Of a stretch of DNA of 64,000 bases, positions 47,011 to 58,541 are shown piece after piece (within the stretch, counting starts at the first letter, position 1; every line of letters starts with the position of its first letter). The stretch lies in contig CM070594.1 of the NCBI GenBank assembly GCA_036346395.1, positions 25,515,385 through 25,579,384 on the forward strand. Reading direction: 5' to 3'. The DNA comes from Hsuehochloa calcarea. Its lineage: Eukaryota; Streptophyta; Magnoliopsida; Poales; Poaceae. A program made the translations under genes and the position numbers. The notes beneath the pieces were generated by a model. That model worked only from the letters and a program-made list of their open reading frames with translations, was not told where the DNA came from and searched no databases.

Positions 47011-47639
47011 CGATTGCTTGACAACCGTAATAAAAGCTATAAGTTAAATAAACCTCTCTTTGTTTTCGAAAACCTGTTTAAACACTATTTATTTAGATTG
47101 TCTAAACAATCTAAACAAATAGTCGGGGCTAGGATAAAGTTATTAATTTGACTTCAATTCTTAGTCTTTCATTCGTCTTTCATTCGCTTATTATCTTTTG
47201 AGTTACTAACTACTCGACAAGATGATTTTCAGGAAATAAAGCGGATCATATATTACTCATCAACAAAAATTGTCTGCCTTACAAAGTAGTTACAAGATTA
47301 CTCTGAAGGGGGAGAGCCTAGCTGCATTTCCTCCGCCACCTTTTGCCAATCGATCGCATTTCCACAATCGCAGACGACTTGCCTCGATTCGGGACGATCG
47401 AAGTCGGCTTCGATTGGTTTAACATTAGGCGGGGATCTTGAGCTTTAAGTTTCGCTAAAGCGTAACTTACAAGCAGCCTTCGATTGCCTCCCTTATTGAT
47501 TCAAATTTTGATTAGCCTTGAGTGGTCACCATTTCTTGCAATTTTCCGACTTGTTCTCCAATAGTACTTGTGTGAGCGGCTATAGTATCTTCTCGAGGAG
47601 TTTTCCCTCGTAATGTAGCTCACTAAGCACATTGTTCAG
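47011..47639. other. Spacer of the Tat element
   Basis: AT-rich to 47250. 47280-47639 may contain the 3' end of the antisense gene: minus-strand words such as IGEQVGKLQEMVTTQG near 47530-47580 resemble its coiled-coil tail. Confidence 0.45.
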
Positions 47640-48424
47640 AGAGTGATGTTGCCTTGAAGACTAGTCTTCATCGACTCCATCTCTGTTGGGTACAAGTCGA
47701 AGCCTCGCGAAGCTTTTTGTTCTCGACCACTTGTTCTGAAAAGAATAATACCGGTCAAACAAAAATACTTCTAGAGGAACATAACACAAAGATATTTGTA
47801 GGTAAAAGCATTTCTTACCTACTAATTGAGAATCCAATTTCTTGACCTCTTCGCGATGGAAAGCAACAGCCAAAGATGCTTTTGCTCCCACGCTCGATGT
47901 CCTCTCAGATTCATCTTAGCAATGCGACGGACTCATTGCGAATCAAGGTCTTTGCTTGGATTTGACCTCAAGGATTCTCAATTGGGCAGCAATTTACGAA
48001 CAAGGAATTGACATTAAAAAGGAAAACACTCAAAAGGACAACAGTAAAGAGTTACTTACTCGTGACTTGAGTTCTCAGAACCTCAAGTTCTTGATCCTTA
48101 TTCTTGGTAATGCGGGAAAACTCCTGAATGACCAAAGATTTGTCTCCAACTTCAGTCCGGAGATTCTTCATCTCATTTTCTTTATCTGAAGAAGAAATGA
48201 GAGTTAGGTAAAGGTTAAAACTCAAAAACAGTCTTAAGTTCAAGACTTCATCGCTTATTTTTCCCGCAATTTCTTAGATCAGAGACAACCTCTCAAGTCT
48301 TTCCGAGAGGTTAATACTTCATTCCTTAGCCTCCTCGACTCCTCTTTTTCATAGTCGAGCGAGTCGGCTAAGGTCTTTGAATCACTGCTTAACCTACAAA
48401 GGGCGAGAGATGGAGATAAAAATC

Positions 48425-48600
48425 AGTAGAATGGTTATAAATACTTCTACAACCACCGACCTAGTCGTAAGTTTTTCTGCGACTACGAATGGTTGTAAGT
48501 CTTTCGACCACTATCTGGTCGTAAGTAGTCGTAAGCTTTTTACGACTAATACTTTGTCATGAGTTTCTTCCATGACTATTCTCGTAAAGCATTATACGAG
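48425..48600. repeat. Palindrome cluster in an intron of the antisense gene
   Basis: Four to five copies of the gtcgtaag..ctacgac type, the same family as in the Tat LTRs. Confidence 0.7.
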
Positions 48601-50089
48601 TATTTAAGTCGAAAACAACTATGAATGATAAGTGACTTACCACCTCTCTGCCTCTGCGCAGAGTAGTTCTTTCTCCTGTCTTAGCTCTAAAAGTTGTCGA
48701 TGATACTCACCGACAACAGCAATTTGCTCCAGAGCTTTCTGCAAAAAGAAAACAGTAAGAAAGGAAGAAAAGCCACGAATATAAGTATTCAAGATACTTA
48801 CATTCATAGTCGCCCTAACAAACGTTGAATATACAAAGTCCGGTGTCGTAGCTTATCTATCCTCGCAACTTTGTCCCACCACACCTTCTCAAGGCGCTCG
48901 TTATCAAAAGTATTCTCCATATTGGGAATATCTTTGGGATGGGGGACTCGGTCACGAGATTTGTAAGCAGAAGACCCTACGACGGAGGCAGGACCAAAGA
49001 AGTCACCACAGAAGTCGAAATTTTCTCCTTCTGTTTCTGTAACTTCTCTTTGGGTAGGGGAAGGAACGCCTCCTACATTTTCCTTCCCAGAGTGGTGCGC
49101 AGGCTGTTCACCACCTTGACCAGAGGCTTCCACATGTGCCTGTTTCTGTTTCTCGACCTCGTGATCGTGCCACCTCCTCAAGAATGGCCGCTACCTCAAG
49201 AGTCGTAGCTACAATTTCAGCAGTGTGAGAGTCACTGGGAGTCTCGACTTCATCGGCCACAGGCCAAGGGTGATGCTTGACCACCTCCATTGCTACCTCC
49301 CAAAGAGTCAAGGGATGGCAATGGACTTCTCGTGGAAGCATTCCCGGGTCAAGGAGTCGGATGAAATAAAGAAAAGCAAATCAAAGTTGTGAAAAGAAAA
49401 GGTAAATGTCGTTCTTACACTTTAGTACATTTCACATACCTCCGCACTGGTCTTAACCAGGAATTTTGGAGCAATCCTCCCAACGGAGGACCTCTTCTTC
49501 TCCACGACCACGTCTGGTCGAGGTTCAACAATTGGCTCAGCTACGACCACGTCTGGTCGTAGAGTTGGAACAGGGACCAGGGCTCTAGTTCCCTGATCCT
49601 CTGGATGGACGAGATCAGTCTCGACCATTCCGTATAAAGATCGCCTCACCGTAGGTTGTGCCGATGCCGCACCTCCTTCATAAAGACATAAAATCTTTCC
49701 GGTTCTCCTTTCTAGTTGCTTAATAAAACTAGGAGTGGCACCAATGCGAAAGATTCCGTGTCATAATAAAAGGGTACCTTAGCCTTGCGAGGTTTACGCT
49801 TAAGAGGTTCAGCTGCTTCAACCTCCTCGGCTTCGACGGCTGCGACCTCGGCTTCAGATACAACTACAGCTGCTGCAGGCCTTGTAGAGAGTCTGGTCGA
49901 AAGACCAGAGCTCGAGCTTGCTCCCCCCTTGTCGGCAGATTTTATAAGTCGACGTCTCTTCGTAGGAGGAGTCGAGCCTTTGTCTTCGACAACCCGGCGC
50001 TAATAGTCATCAGAACGACTTCTTCGTCGTCCTGACGATTTTCCATGCCTACTTTCTGTAAAGCAAAACAGAAAAAGAAGAATCACTAA

Positions 50090-50205
50090 TTAGTCGTAAG
50101 TTATTTCTACGACTAGAACTAAGTCGTAAGTATTTCTACGACTTTTTATTGATCGTAAGATATTCTACGATCACCATTAGTCGTAAGTATCTTCTACGAC
50201 TATAA
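50090..50205. repeat. Second palindrome cluster in the antisense gene region
   Basis: Four tandem hairpins of the form tagtcgtaagt(n)ttctacgacta, each about 25-30 bp, at 50093-50202. Confidence 0.8.
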
Positions 50206-51948
50206 AGTCCTAAAGAAAGAATCGACTTTGATTACCTTTAGGCGCTCTATCCTTTCATCTGCGGACAAAGCCGCAATGATTTGAGGAACCGCCCCTCGGA
50301 GTGGCGGGGACTTCTCGATGATGAGTCGACTGAGTCAACCTCGGCTGTGAAAGATCCGTAAACAGATAAAAATATTAGACAAGGTTGGGAAAAACCAAAC
50401 GGAGAACTAAGTCGACAATTGCTTACCCTCCTCGTAGTCTCTGGTGGGGTCTCCTCTCCCCGAGTACCTCCACATAGGAGATGCTCGTTTCTTCAGAGGA
50501 CTGATTCGGCGTGTGATGAAATCCTTCACCACATGCCATCCGGTCAGCCCTTCTTCCTTCAAGTCCTTAATGGCTTGAATATAAGGGCTAATCCGGCTGA
50601 TATCTTCAGGGGTTGAATCCCATGAAGATTTCTTTTCAATGACCTTCCCCACGAAAGAAAGGTCGTCTTCAGAGGTGACCTTCCAAAGAGAACCACCTCT
50701 TCCTCGGCCCCGCCACGAAGCCGGGTAAAGCTCTGAATGTACTCCTTCGACTTCGAGTCGTGGAGCTTGAGATCACGACTTCCGGCGATTCGGTTTGTCG
50801 AGCCATCCCATAATAATATTGGAACGGCTCGAGATCCATGGAATCCCAGTACGCCTCGCATGCATACACGAACACACTCAACATGGTAATGGAATTGGGA
50901 CCTAAGTTCACGGTTCCACCCCAAAGTGTTCGAGTACTACCGTAAGAAAGGGGTGGGCAGTAATCGAAGGCCGCACTCACAATACGCTTGGAAGGCGGGA
51001 TTTGCCCATTTTCCCCGATGGCGATCTTTGCCGACAGCGGAATCCACTTCACGAGCCTTCTCGAATCTTCCGGCATCAACCAAGATCTTGATCTTAGCGC
51101 ATCCATCTCCGATTCCTCCCATTCGAAACTCTCTTGGCCATTTCGCTCGAAGCAAGAAGTTTTTGATTGGGTTAGCGGCGAGAAGATGAAACCTAGTCGA
51201 GGACGGAGAAAGCAAGAACTCAAGAACAATGAGTGATTTGGGGAAAAGTAAAAACCCAAGTCTACCTCTGGTAAGTTTTATAACCAGACGATCTCCGCCG
51301 CTCAAAACCGCCTCGCCTATAGGTCTCAGGAGTTGGTTGTACCGCCGAGAACCGCTTCATCGGACAAGTCCGAGAGAGCGGTTGCAATTCCCGGATGGTC
51401 CGTCGAGAAAAATTAGGTGCGTATTGTCACCCCAAGCGAAATTACATTCTTGACCAAGTATTTTTGGTGAAGGAAGTATCAATCGGAAGGGCTTTTTCTC
51501 CGATTCCCTACTACGACCACCGACGGTCGTAGGAGTTTTTACGACTTTTAGTAGTAAGCAATCTTCACGGGTGCGATCACTTCGGGAACCGTCTCATCAA
51601 CAGATCTGTAGAGATCGTTTGCAATTCCCCAGATGGTTTGTTCGGGAAAGATATGTTTGTTTTATCACCTCCAAGTAAAGTTACTTTCCTGACCAAGTCT
51701 TTCTGGTCAAAGGAAGTATCAATCGGAAGGGTTTTTCTACGATCGCCCTACTACTACTACTACACAGTTGTAGGGGTTCTTATGACTTTTTGATAGTTGT
51801 AAGCAACCTTCTTGACCAAGCAAATTCCTGGTCAAAGTAGCACTCAAATATCGAAGAGTTCTTCCTTCGACTATTGTTCTATGACATTTTCATAGTCGTA
51901 AGACCATTTACGAAACCTTCACCAAGTAAGTTACTTTCACTTGAAGCT

Positions 51949-51959
51949 GGGGGGCTAGA
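51949..51959 (+). promoter_or_regulatory. Polypurine tract of the Tat element
   Basis: The sequence ggggggctaga lies directly before the TGACGAGGATC start of the 3' LTR. Confidence 0.6.
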
Positions 51960-52771
51960 TGACGAGGATCTAATAATCCTCATTTTATCTTTTATCTATA
52001 ATTCTTATTATGGGTAAATATGATGTCACATAGTCCCCAGAAGTACCCCTTATTTCTATAAGGGAGAGGCCTAACCATTGATTGTAAGTTCTTCTACAAT
52101 CACCCCCATAGTCGTAAGTTCTTCTACGACTACATCATGGTCGTAAATCCTTCTACGACCACTACATAGTCGTAAGTCCATCTACGATCACTACACAGTC
52201 GTAGGTTCTTCTACGACTGCTACCTGATCGTAAGTCCTTCTACGACCAGGAAAACTACGACCACCTTATAATCAAACCTACAGACGAGTAGGTCCAATTG
52301 ATTAAGGAATCCGAACGGTCTACACGCACTATTATTCCGCGTATTAATGGTGTGTAAATACCCCATTATCTCTGGAAGATAATTGCCAGACGGCGTGAAG
52401 AAGTCAAGGCGCCGGTAATTACTGCCGTCATGCGCCCGTTACTACATTAATTAGGCACATCTCCCGCAGGACAAAACGGCTACTTCTTCACGACTATATA
52501 AGGGCATCAAACAGAGAGACAAAGGGGAAGGAGAACGACAGCAAACAAGGGCTAGTCAAGTAGAAACACAAGCACTATTCTCTGTAATAGTTTTAGTCCT
52601 TTGCTGGATCATCAAGAATACCATACACACAGGATTAGGGTTATTATTCTCTCTGGAGAAGGCCTGAACCTGTCTAAACATCCCGTGTCAATCCACTCTG
52701 CGTGATCTCATCCTTAGGAGACCCCCCGAATCAAATAATCTTTACGTAAGATCGGTTCTAATACACCGACA
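51960..52771 (+). repeat. 3' LTR of the Tat element
   Basis: It matches 39399-40194 throughout and ends accgaca. It carries the intact palindrome array at 52080-52265 and the TATA box at 52495. It is followed by the target duplication cggat. Confidence 0.92.
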
Positions 52772-55043
52772 CGGATGTTGAAGTTCATGAAGGAGCTGGC
52801 GCAACCAGGTAGCTTCAGCGACGGTGTTGCCCATAGCGTGGTATTTAGCCTCTGTACTAGAACAAGAAATAGTATTATGGCATTTGGAAGACCAGGATAC
52901 AAGAGTCTCTCATAGATAAATGCAGTAGTAGGAGGTGGAACGTCGGGGCAGCCAGCCTAGTCGGTTTCACTGTAGGCAACCAAGGTGTCCACCGGACAAG
53001 GAGTGAGACGATGACCGTAGGAGAGAGTACCGTGAACGTATCGAAGAATACATTTGACCAAATGAAGATGACACTCACGCGGATCATGCATATGCAAACA
53101 AATCTATTGGACAACATAAGCGATATCCGGACGAGTGAAAGTAAGGTATTGCATTGCACCAGCGATGCTGCAATGAGTAGTGGGTTCGGTGACAGGAGGG
53201 CCATCAGTTTCACACAACGTTGGTGAGGTATCAATAGGAGTAGATGACGGTTTGCACGAAGCCATGCCAGCATGGTCAAGGAGCTCAGTAGCATAGGAAG
53301 CTTGTGACAAAAAGAGACCCGCATCTGATCTAGTAACGGTGATACAAACAAAGTGGTGTAGATCACCAAGATCAGTCATGGCGAACTCTGAACGAAGAAG
53401 GCCAATAATGCAGGAGAGAAGAGCGGCCGATAACGTGGTGAGAATAATGTCATAAACATATAACAGAAGATGTGCAATAATGAGGACACTATGAAGGATG
53501 AAAAGAGAGGTGTCTGACTTGGAGCAAGAAAAACCAAGAGAACCAATAAAGGTGGCAAAACGAGTGTACCAAGCTTGAGGAGCCTGTTTGAGACCGTAAA
53601 GAGAACGATTCAAACGATAGACATGAGAGGGACAAGACTGATCAATGAAACATGTTGGTTGATGACAATACACTACCTCAGAAAGATGTCCATGGTGGAA
53701 AGCATTCTTGATGTCAAGTTGATGAATGGGCCATCCGGAGGAGACAACGAGGGAAAGCACAGTACAAATGGTAGTCGGTTTAACTACCGGGCTGAAAGTC
53801 TCATCAAAATCAACGCCATGCTGCCGTGAAAAACCTTGTAAAACCCAACGAGCCTTCTAGCGTGCAAGAGTACTATCAAGGTGGAACTTATGCTGATAAA
53901 TCCATTTGTTAGAGACAATGTTGGACTTAGGAGAAGGAGGCACAAGATCCCATGTATGGTTAGAGAGAAGTGCCTGAAATTCATCCACCACGGCGGAGTG
54001 CCAATTCGAGTCGTTAAGATCCCCGCTGACGAGTTTTGGGAAAGAAGAAATATCAGAGGAGGCCATGACATGCATCTTTAATTTCTCACGAGGAAGCACA
54101 TGAAGATCAGACTTGAGACGTGTGCCATAGGAGTGAGCTGGTGGTAAACCAGCTGTCGTTGTAGAAGAAGGTGGACCTGCAGCAAATGGAGAAGCTGTTG
54201 TGGCAAGATCAGCGAGAGGTGCTGCCGTGGCAGGAAGCGGGGCTGCCATGGCAGGGGAAAAAGATAGCCATGGTAGAAGGATCAAGGAATGCAACAGCGT
54301 CAAGTGGGAACACGGCCGCCACAGGGGGAGCAAGCGCTGCTGTGGCAGGAGTAATGACTGCGACCGCAGGGGGAAAGCGGCTACTGTAGGGTGAGTGAGG
54401 CTTGCCACAGCAGCCAGAAGTGCAGCTGCGGTAGGGGAAAAGCAGCCGCAGCAGGAGCGATTGGGCCTAGGGGAAGTGCTACGACAGGGAGGATGGCGAC
54501 ATCATTGTCTAGAGATGCGGTAGGGGAATGAGGAACATGAGGTGGTGAAAGAATAAAATCATACGCATCAGTTGATGTGGACGAAGAAGAAGCAAAAGGA
54601 AAAATGGTTTCATCAAACACCACATGACGGGAGGTGATGATCCGACGGGTTGTGAGGTCCATATAGCGGTAGCCTTTGTGGTTGGGAGGATAGCCAAGGA
54701 AGACACAAGGGATCGAGCAAGGAGTAAGTTTGTGAGCCATGGTTGCGGAAGTGTTGGGATAGCAAAGACAACCAAAAACTCGAAGATGAGAGTAAGATGG
54801 CAAAATCTTGAATAAATCCTGAAATAGTATGGTGTAGGTGGGAAGACGATTCCGGAGATAAGTAGCCATATGGATGGACTCAACCCAGAAAGAAGATGGC
54901 ACACGGGCTTGAAAAAGAAGTGAGCAAAGGATGTCGTTCACCGTATGAATAATACGTTCAGACTTGGCGTTTTGTTAAGAGTTGTGAGGACATGAAAACC
55001 GAAGGTGTATACCGTGGGAAGCAGTAAACTGGTGGAGAGCACG
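52772..55043 (-). pseudogene. Copia pol: integrase C-terminus, reverse transcriptase and RNase H
   Basis: 54941-54560 holds the integrase end (NDILCSLLFQARVPSSFW, VESIHMATYLRNRLPTYT, VFGCLCYPNTSA, GYPPNHKGYRYMD). An Ala/Pro-rich linker follows. 53857-53104 is RT (LDIKNAFHHGHLSEVVYCHQ and RLNRSLYGLKQAPQAWYTRF). Its catalytic motif reads YVYD where YVDD is expected, so the enzyme is probably dead. 53100-52772 starts RNase H (the HGTLSYGHRLTPCPVDTL stretch, STEA, and EATWLRQLLHELQ). The frame continues at 39398. Integrase before RT identifies Ty1/copia. Stops occur near 53857 and 53100. Confidence 0.85.
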
Positions 55044-55728
55044 TGTCTGGACTGAATTTCTGAATTTGAACCCTCTGTGTGTTTCTGCACCAGTCCCAAA
55101 TCAGTAGCTAGTGCACATAGTGGAAACAACATCGATAATAAGTTCAAATCATGGAATAACATTAATAAACAATTGAGTACCGGCCTTATGCCACTTACTA
55201 CAAAAGAGGTCAAAATACCCTGAGTCTTACAGCAGCGGAAACAACAAATGATAAACTCCGAGTGGTGACCTATCAAATTGCCCACTGGCATTCGACTGGA
55301 GAGCGCAACCTTCTAGGTGCCCTTCATCAAAGCCACAGACGAAGTAGTCATAGTCCTCCTCAGTGTCGTTAAAGGCTTCTGAGATTTAATTTCAGTGTAG
55401 CACATGAGTACATAAAGTACTCCACAAATCTTAGAAAAGATGCATATGCATAGCTTTAACAAATAAGGCTTATATGGTTCTTTTGCATAAAGCAATGTTT
55501 TAAGTTTCAATATTTTTCATAAAGCACATTTGATAAAAAATAGTTTCAATAATTAAACTAATTATATCAGTAGTGGAGGTTCTAACTACCAACCACTAGT
55601 ATCAAGGCTCTAGCCACCAAGGTTCAAAGGATAGGGCTCTAGCTGCCAGAAAAACTACCCGAGAGTCCCAACTGCTCTCGAGTTCTCAAAATTTACTTTT
55701 TTGAAATCAAAACCAAAATCTACCATAT

Positions 55729-57209
55729 TGTGGATATCGTGGGGGATATGTGCATGATCTTAGAGTGATGAGTCAATTGGCAATAGCGTTGTTGGTTTGA
55801 CGAATCTCGCGTTTCAAAAACCAGTCTTTGTCGGGTCATTGGCGGTCCGACCGGCCCAAGCCCGGTCCGGCCCGGCGTGTGTGCGATCCGGCCCGCAATG
55901 CTTGCCGGTCCGACCGGCCACAGTTCAAAGTGGAATTTGGGGCTAAGCCAAAAATAGGTTGTGGCTTGCAGGTCAACGACGTCAACAGTGAGGTGGATCG
56001 GGACTACGCTTGGAGAGTTGAGGTCCAGAACGATCATGGATACTGGGTGAGGTCGTGTGACTCAAGCATGGTGTAGAATGGACAAGATGGATCGAACGGA
56101 CAGTTCGTTCCAGCTGGTTGGATCAAGCGGCGCGGGGGTCGGTGCAAGTCCCTTGGAGGTTCCGATGGGATTCGGACGGGGGAGACTTGCAGACATGATG
56201 AGAGCCGCTGATCAACCTACACGTGGTGAAGTAGGCGATTGCTTCAACAGATGTGTGTGTGTATCCCATTTGTGTTGGGCCTTAATGGGAGCCCATGAGA
56301 GAAACCTTAGGCCTTCCTATAAATAGAAAGGGGGGAGATGGAAAAGCCCTAAGAAGCATTCATTTAGAAAAACTCCAACTTTTCTAGGGTTTGGAGAGGA
56401 GAGGAGGCTAGGGTTTAGAGAGAAATTTGTTTGTGTGCTCTTTGATTGAGCTCTTGTCCTCCTTGAGGGCGTGGCTTTGACAAGCAACATCTTGAATCAA
56501 TCAATCTATGGATGTTTGTTCAAGGATGAAGTCTCATATGTTTTCTTCTCTCTTTTGATGATTTTGGTGCTTCCTTGATCCGGTTGTTTTTGGTTGGTCT
56601 CTTGACCACATTTACCTTGCTTTGATGTGTGGGAATACTCCTAGAACCATCTAAATTTTCAATCCCCCACAAGCAAGTTTTGGATCAAGTTTTTCATATT
56701 TCTAGGTTTTGGACACTCCTTTGGTAAAACCTAAAGAGATCGATTCTTTGAAGTGGATCTGGACGATCGTCGCTACAAATAGGTCTCAGATATCCTTAGG
56801 GAGGTGTGCTCCAAATTTGGTCAAGTTTCATTGGTTGAATCAAAAGTTGGACCAATTTTCATTTTGAATTTGGGCATTGTGCATTGCCTCTGGACTAAAT
56901 CGGTCCGACCGATTTTTTTACTGCCGGTCCGACCGCCCAACAGTCAGACCGCCAATTGATCGCCGGTCCGACCGCCAGCAGTCAGACCGCCAGCTCTACA
57001 CCGGTCCGACCGGCCTAGTGAGATCAATTCTCCATTATTGAGTCTTGTGGTTAAGGGGGTAATCGGATTCAGCACAAGGTTTCCTCTGTGCATTTACTGA
57101 TCTTCTTAGCTTTCATAGCTAGAGGAGAAAAGTGCGTGTTGAATTTGATTAAGGCTAAAAATCAAGAAAGCGCCTATTCACCCCCTCTAGTTGCCTTTAT
57201 GGTCCTACA
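55729..57209 (+). mobile_element. Solo LTR (1.48 kb) with perfect 5 bp target duplication
   Basis: It starts TGTGGATATCG and ends GTCCTACA. The flanks are catat at 55724-55728 and 57210-57214. It has a TATA box at 56318-56325 and palindromic cggtccgaccg repeats at 55849-55930 and 56902-57020. The tail caccccctctagttgc resembles the end of several grass LTR elements. Lineage not assigned. Confidence 0.88.
56318..56325 (+). promoter_or_regulatory. TATA box of the 55729 solo LTR
   Basis: The sequence tataaata lies about 590 bp into the LTR. Confidence 0.6.
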
Positions 57210-58541
57210 CATATGAAATCGTACCTTGCCCACCCTTGACCGTAGGCACGACTATTCGAATAGTTTTACACTCTGCAGAGGTTGTACAGCTTGACCCACA
57301 CGAGATAATAACCTTATAATGCTCGCTTCACACACTTCCAAAGGTATGTGACTAAGTGAATATCACAAGGCTTTTACAATACTTTATCCTTACACAAGCT
57401 CCTCCAATAAGCTTAACCTCAAGTCATGGACGTCAACTACCATCGACCCAGAGCTCACCGTTGTGGGGGATAACCTACTCGAACATGGACATCAATTACC
57501 ATTGCCCGATACAAGCCCTGACAGACATGGAAGTCCCCTTACCATACTGTACGACCCAAGATATGAAAGTACATTTACCATAATCAAGAGAACACCTATC
57601 ACTATAGCCTGCGAGCTTAATGCTTGGGCTTAGTAAATTATTCAGCCAGGTCCTTCCTATTTAGAACATGTGGTTGTACGGTATTGCTCGGTTTGAATAG
57701 TCACGAGCGTCGGTCCTTAATCGACCAAGGTGAGACAGTCAAAACTCAACAACTCGCCCTAGTCGAAACAAGTTTTCCACCCTTTTATTTTATTTTCTAA
57801 ACTACCGGCAATGCCTATTGCCATACATTTCTCCAAAAGATTTACAAAAAAGGTAATAATAGTTTTCTTCCAATAGGTGATCATGAGTGACAACGCATGT
57901 CTAAGAAATTCTATCGTTTTAACTATTCTAGAAATATTGTAATCAATATCATGGATTTGCTATTCTAGGGTGACAACGGATAATAGATAATAACATCAAA
58001 TGACGGTAATATCAAGTTAGGATTAACTAACAACCTAGGATTTGAACTTATCATTTCATGTAGTAGCAATGCATAATAATTTTGAAACTTAAAATAGACT
58101 TTGGAAAACATAGGTACAATATGGTCAAAGGAGACTTGTCTTCGTCGAAGGTTGAGATCACTGCGTCCGGTTGGTCCATATTGACTTTAGCGACGTCGGA
58201 CTCAACAAGCACGAAATGAGACAAATAAATAACAGAAAAACAAATAAAATCCAAAAATTATAAAATTAGTACTGAAAGGAATATATTGAATTTATATGAA
58301 TTTACAAATAAGAATCGACAGAATCAGAGTTCGTATAAAGGAGAACGAACACCCGGAAGTTTTGTTGAAAATTAAATTGCTAAAAAAATGAGAGAGGGAA
58401 TATTCCAGGGAATATGCTAATCTGATTTGGCAATGCATAGGCATAGTATGACACCTTGGGCCCACTTGGAAGAGAAATAAAGAGAGAGAAAGAAAGGCGA
58501 GTATGATAGTGGGGCCAAAATGTCATTGAGAGGAAGAAAAA

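Larger units (their letters stand above)
47640..51250 (-). pseudogene. Antisense multi-exon gene of the Tat element (PF04195-like N-terminus, coiled-coil C-terminus)
   Basis: Exons read on the minus strand between GT-AG sites. 48641-48738 encodes KALEQIAVVGEYHRQL.. and EKELLCAEAERW. 48060-48185 encodes KENEMKNLRTEVGDKSL.. and NKDQELEVLRTQV. An exon starting at 48393 encodes LSSDSKTLADSLDYEKEES. Exons at 47819 and 47735 bear REEVKKLDSQLV and EQVVENKKLREAS. These are charged heptad-like coiled coils. The 5' part at 51250-50500 has NLGPNSITMLSVFVYACEAY and resembles the 'putative gypsy type transposon' domain. 49990-49430 is low-complexity Pro/Ala/Val. A TATA-like ttataaaa (minus, near 51275) precedes it. 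Function unknown. Frameshifts in the 5' exons make it non-translatable here. Confidence 0.6.
39399..52771 (+). mobile_element. Tat-clade Ty3/gypsy LTR retrotransposon, near complete
   Basis: The LTRs (39399-40194 and 51960-52771) begin TGACGAGGATC and end accgaca. The last bases of the 5' copy read differently. The internal order is primer binding site, gag, protease, RT, RNase H, a second RNase H, integrase, then a 5.6 kb 3' region with an antisense gene. The double RNase H and the antisense gene between pol and the 3' LTR are features of the Tat lineage (Ogre/Retand/Grande group). Flanks gggat (39394-39398) and cggat (52772-52776) form a 4/5 target duplication within copia RNase H. Confidence 0.88.
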
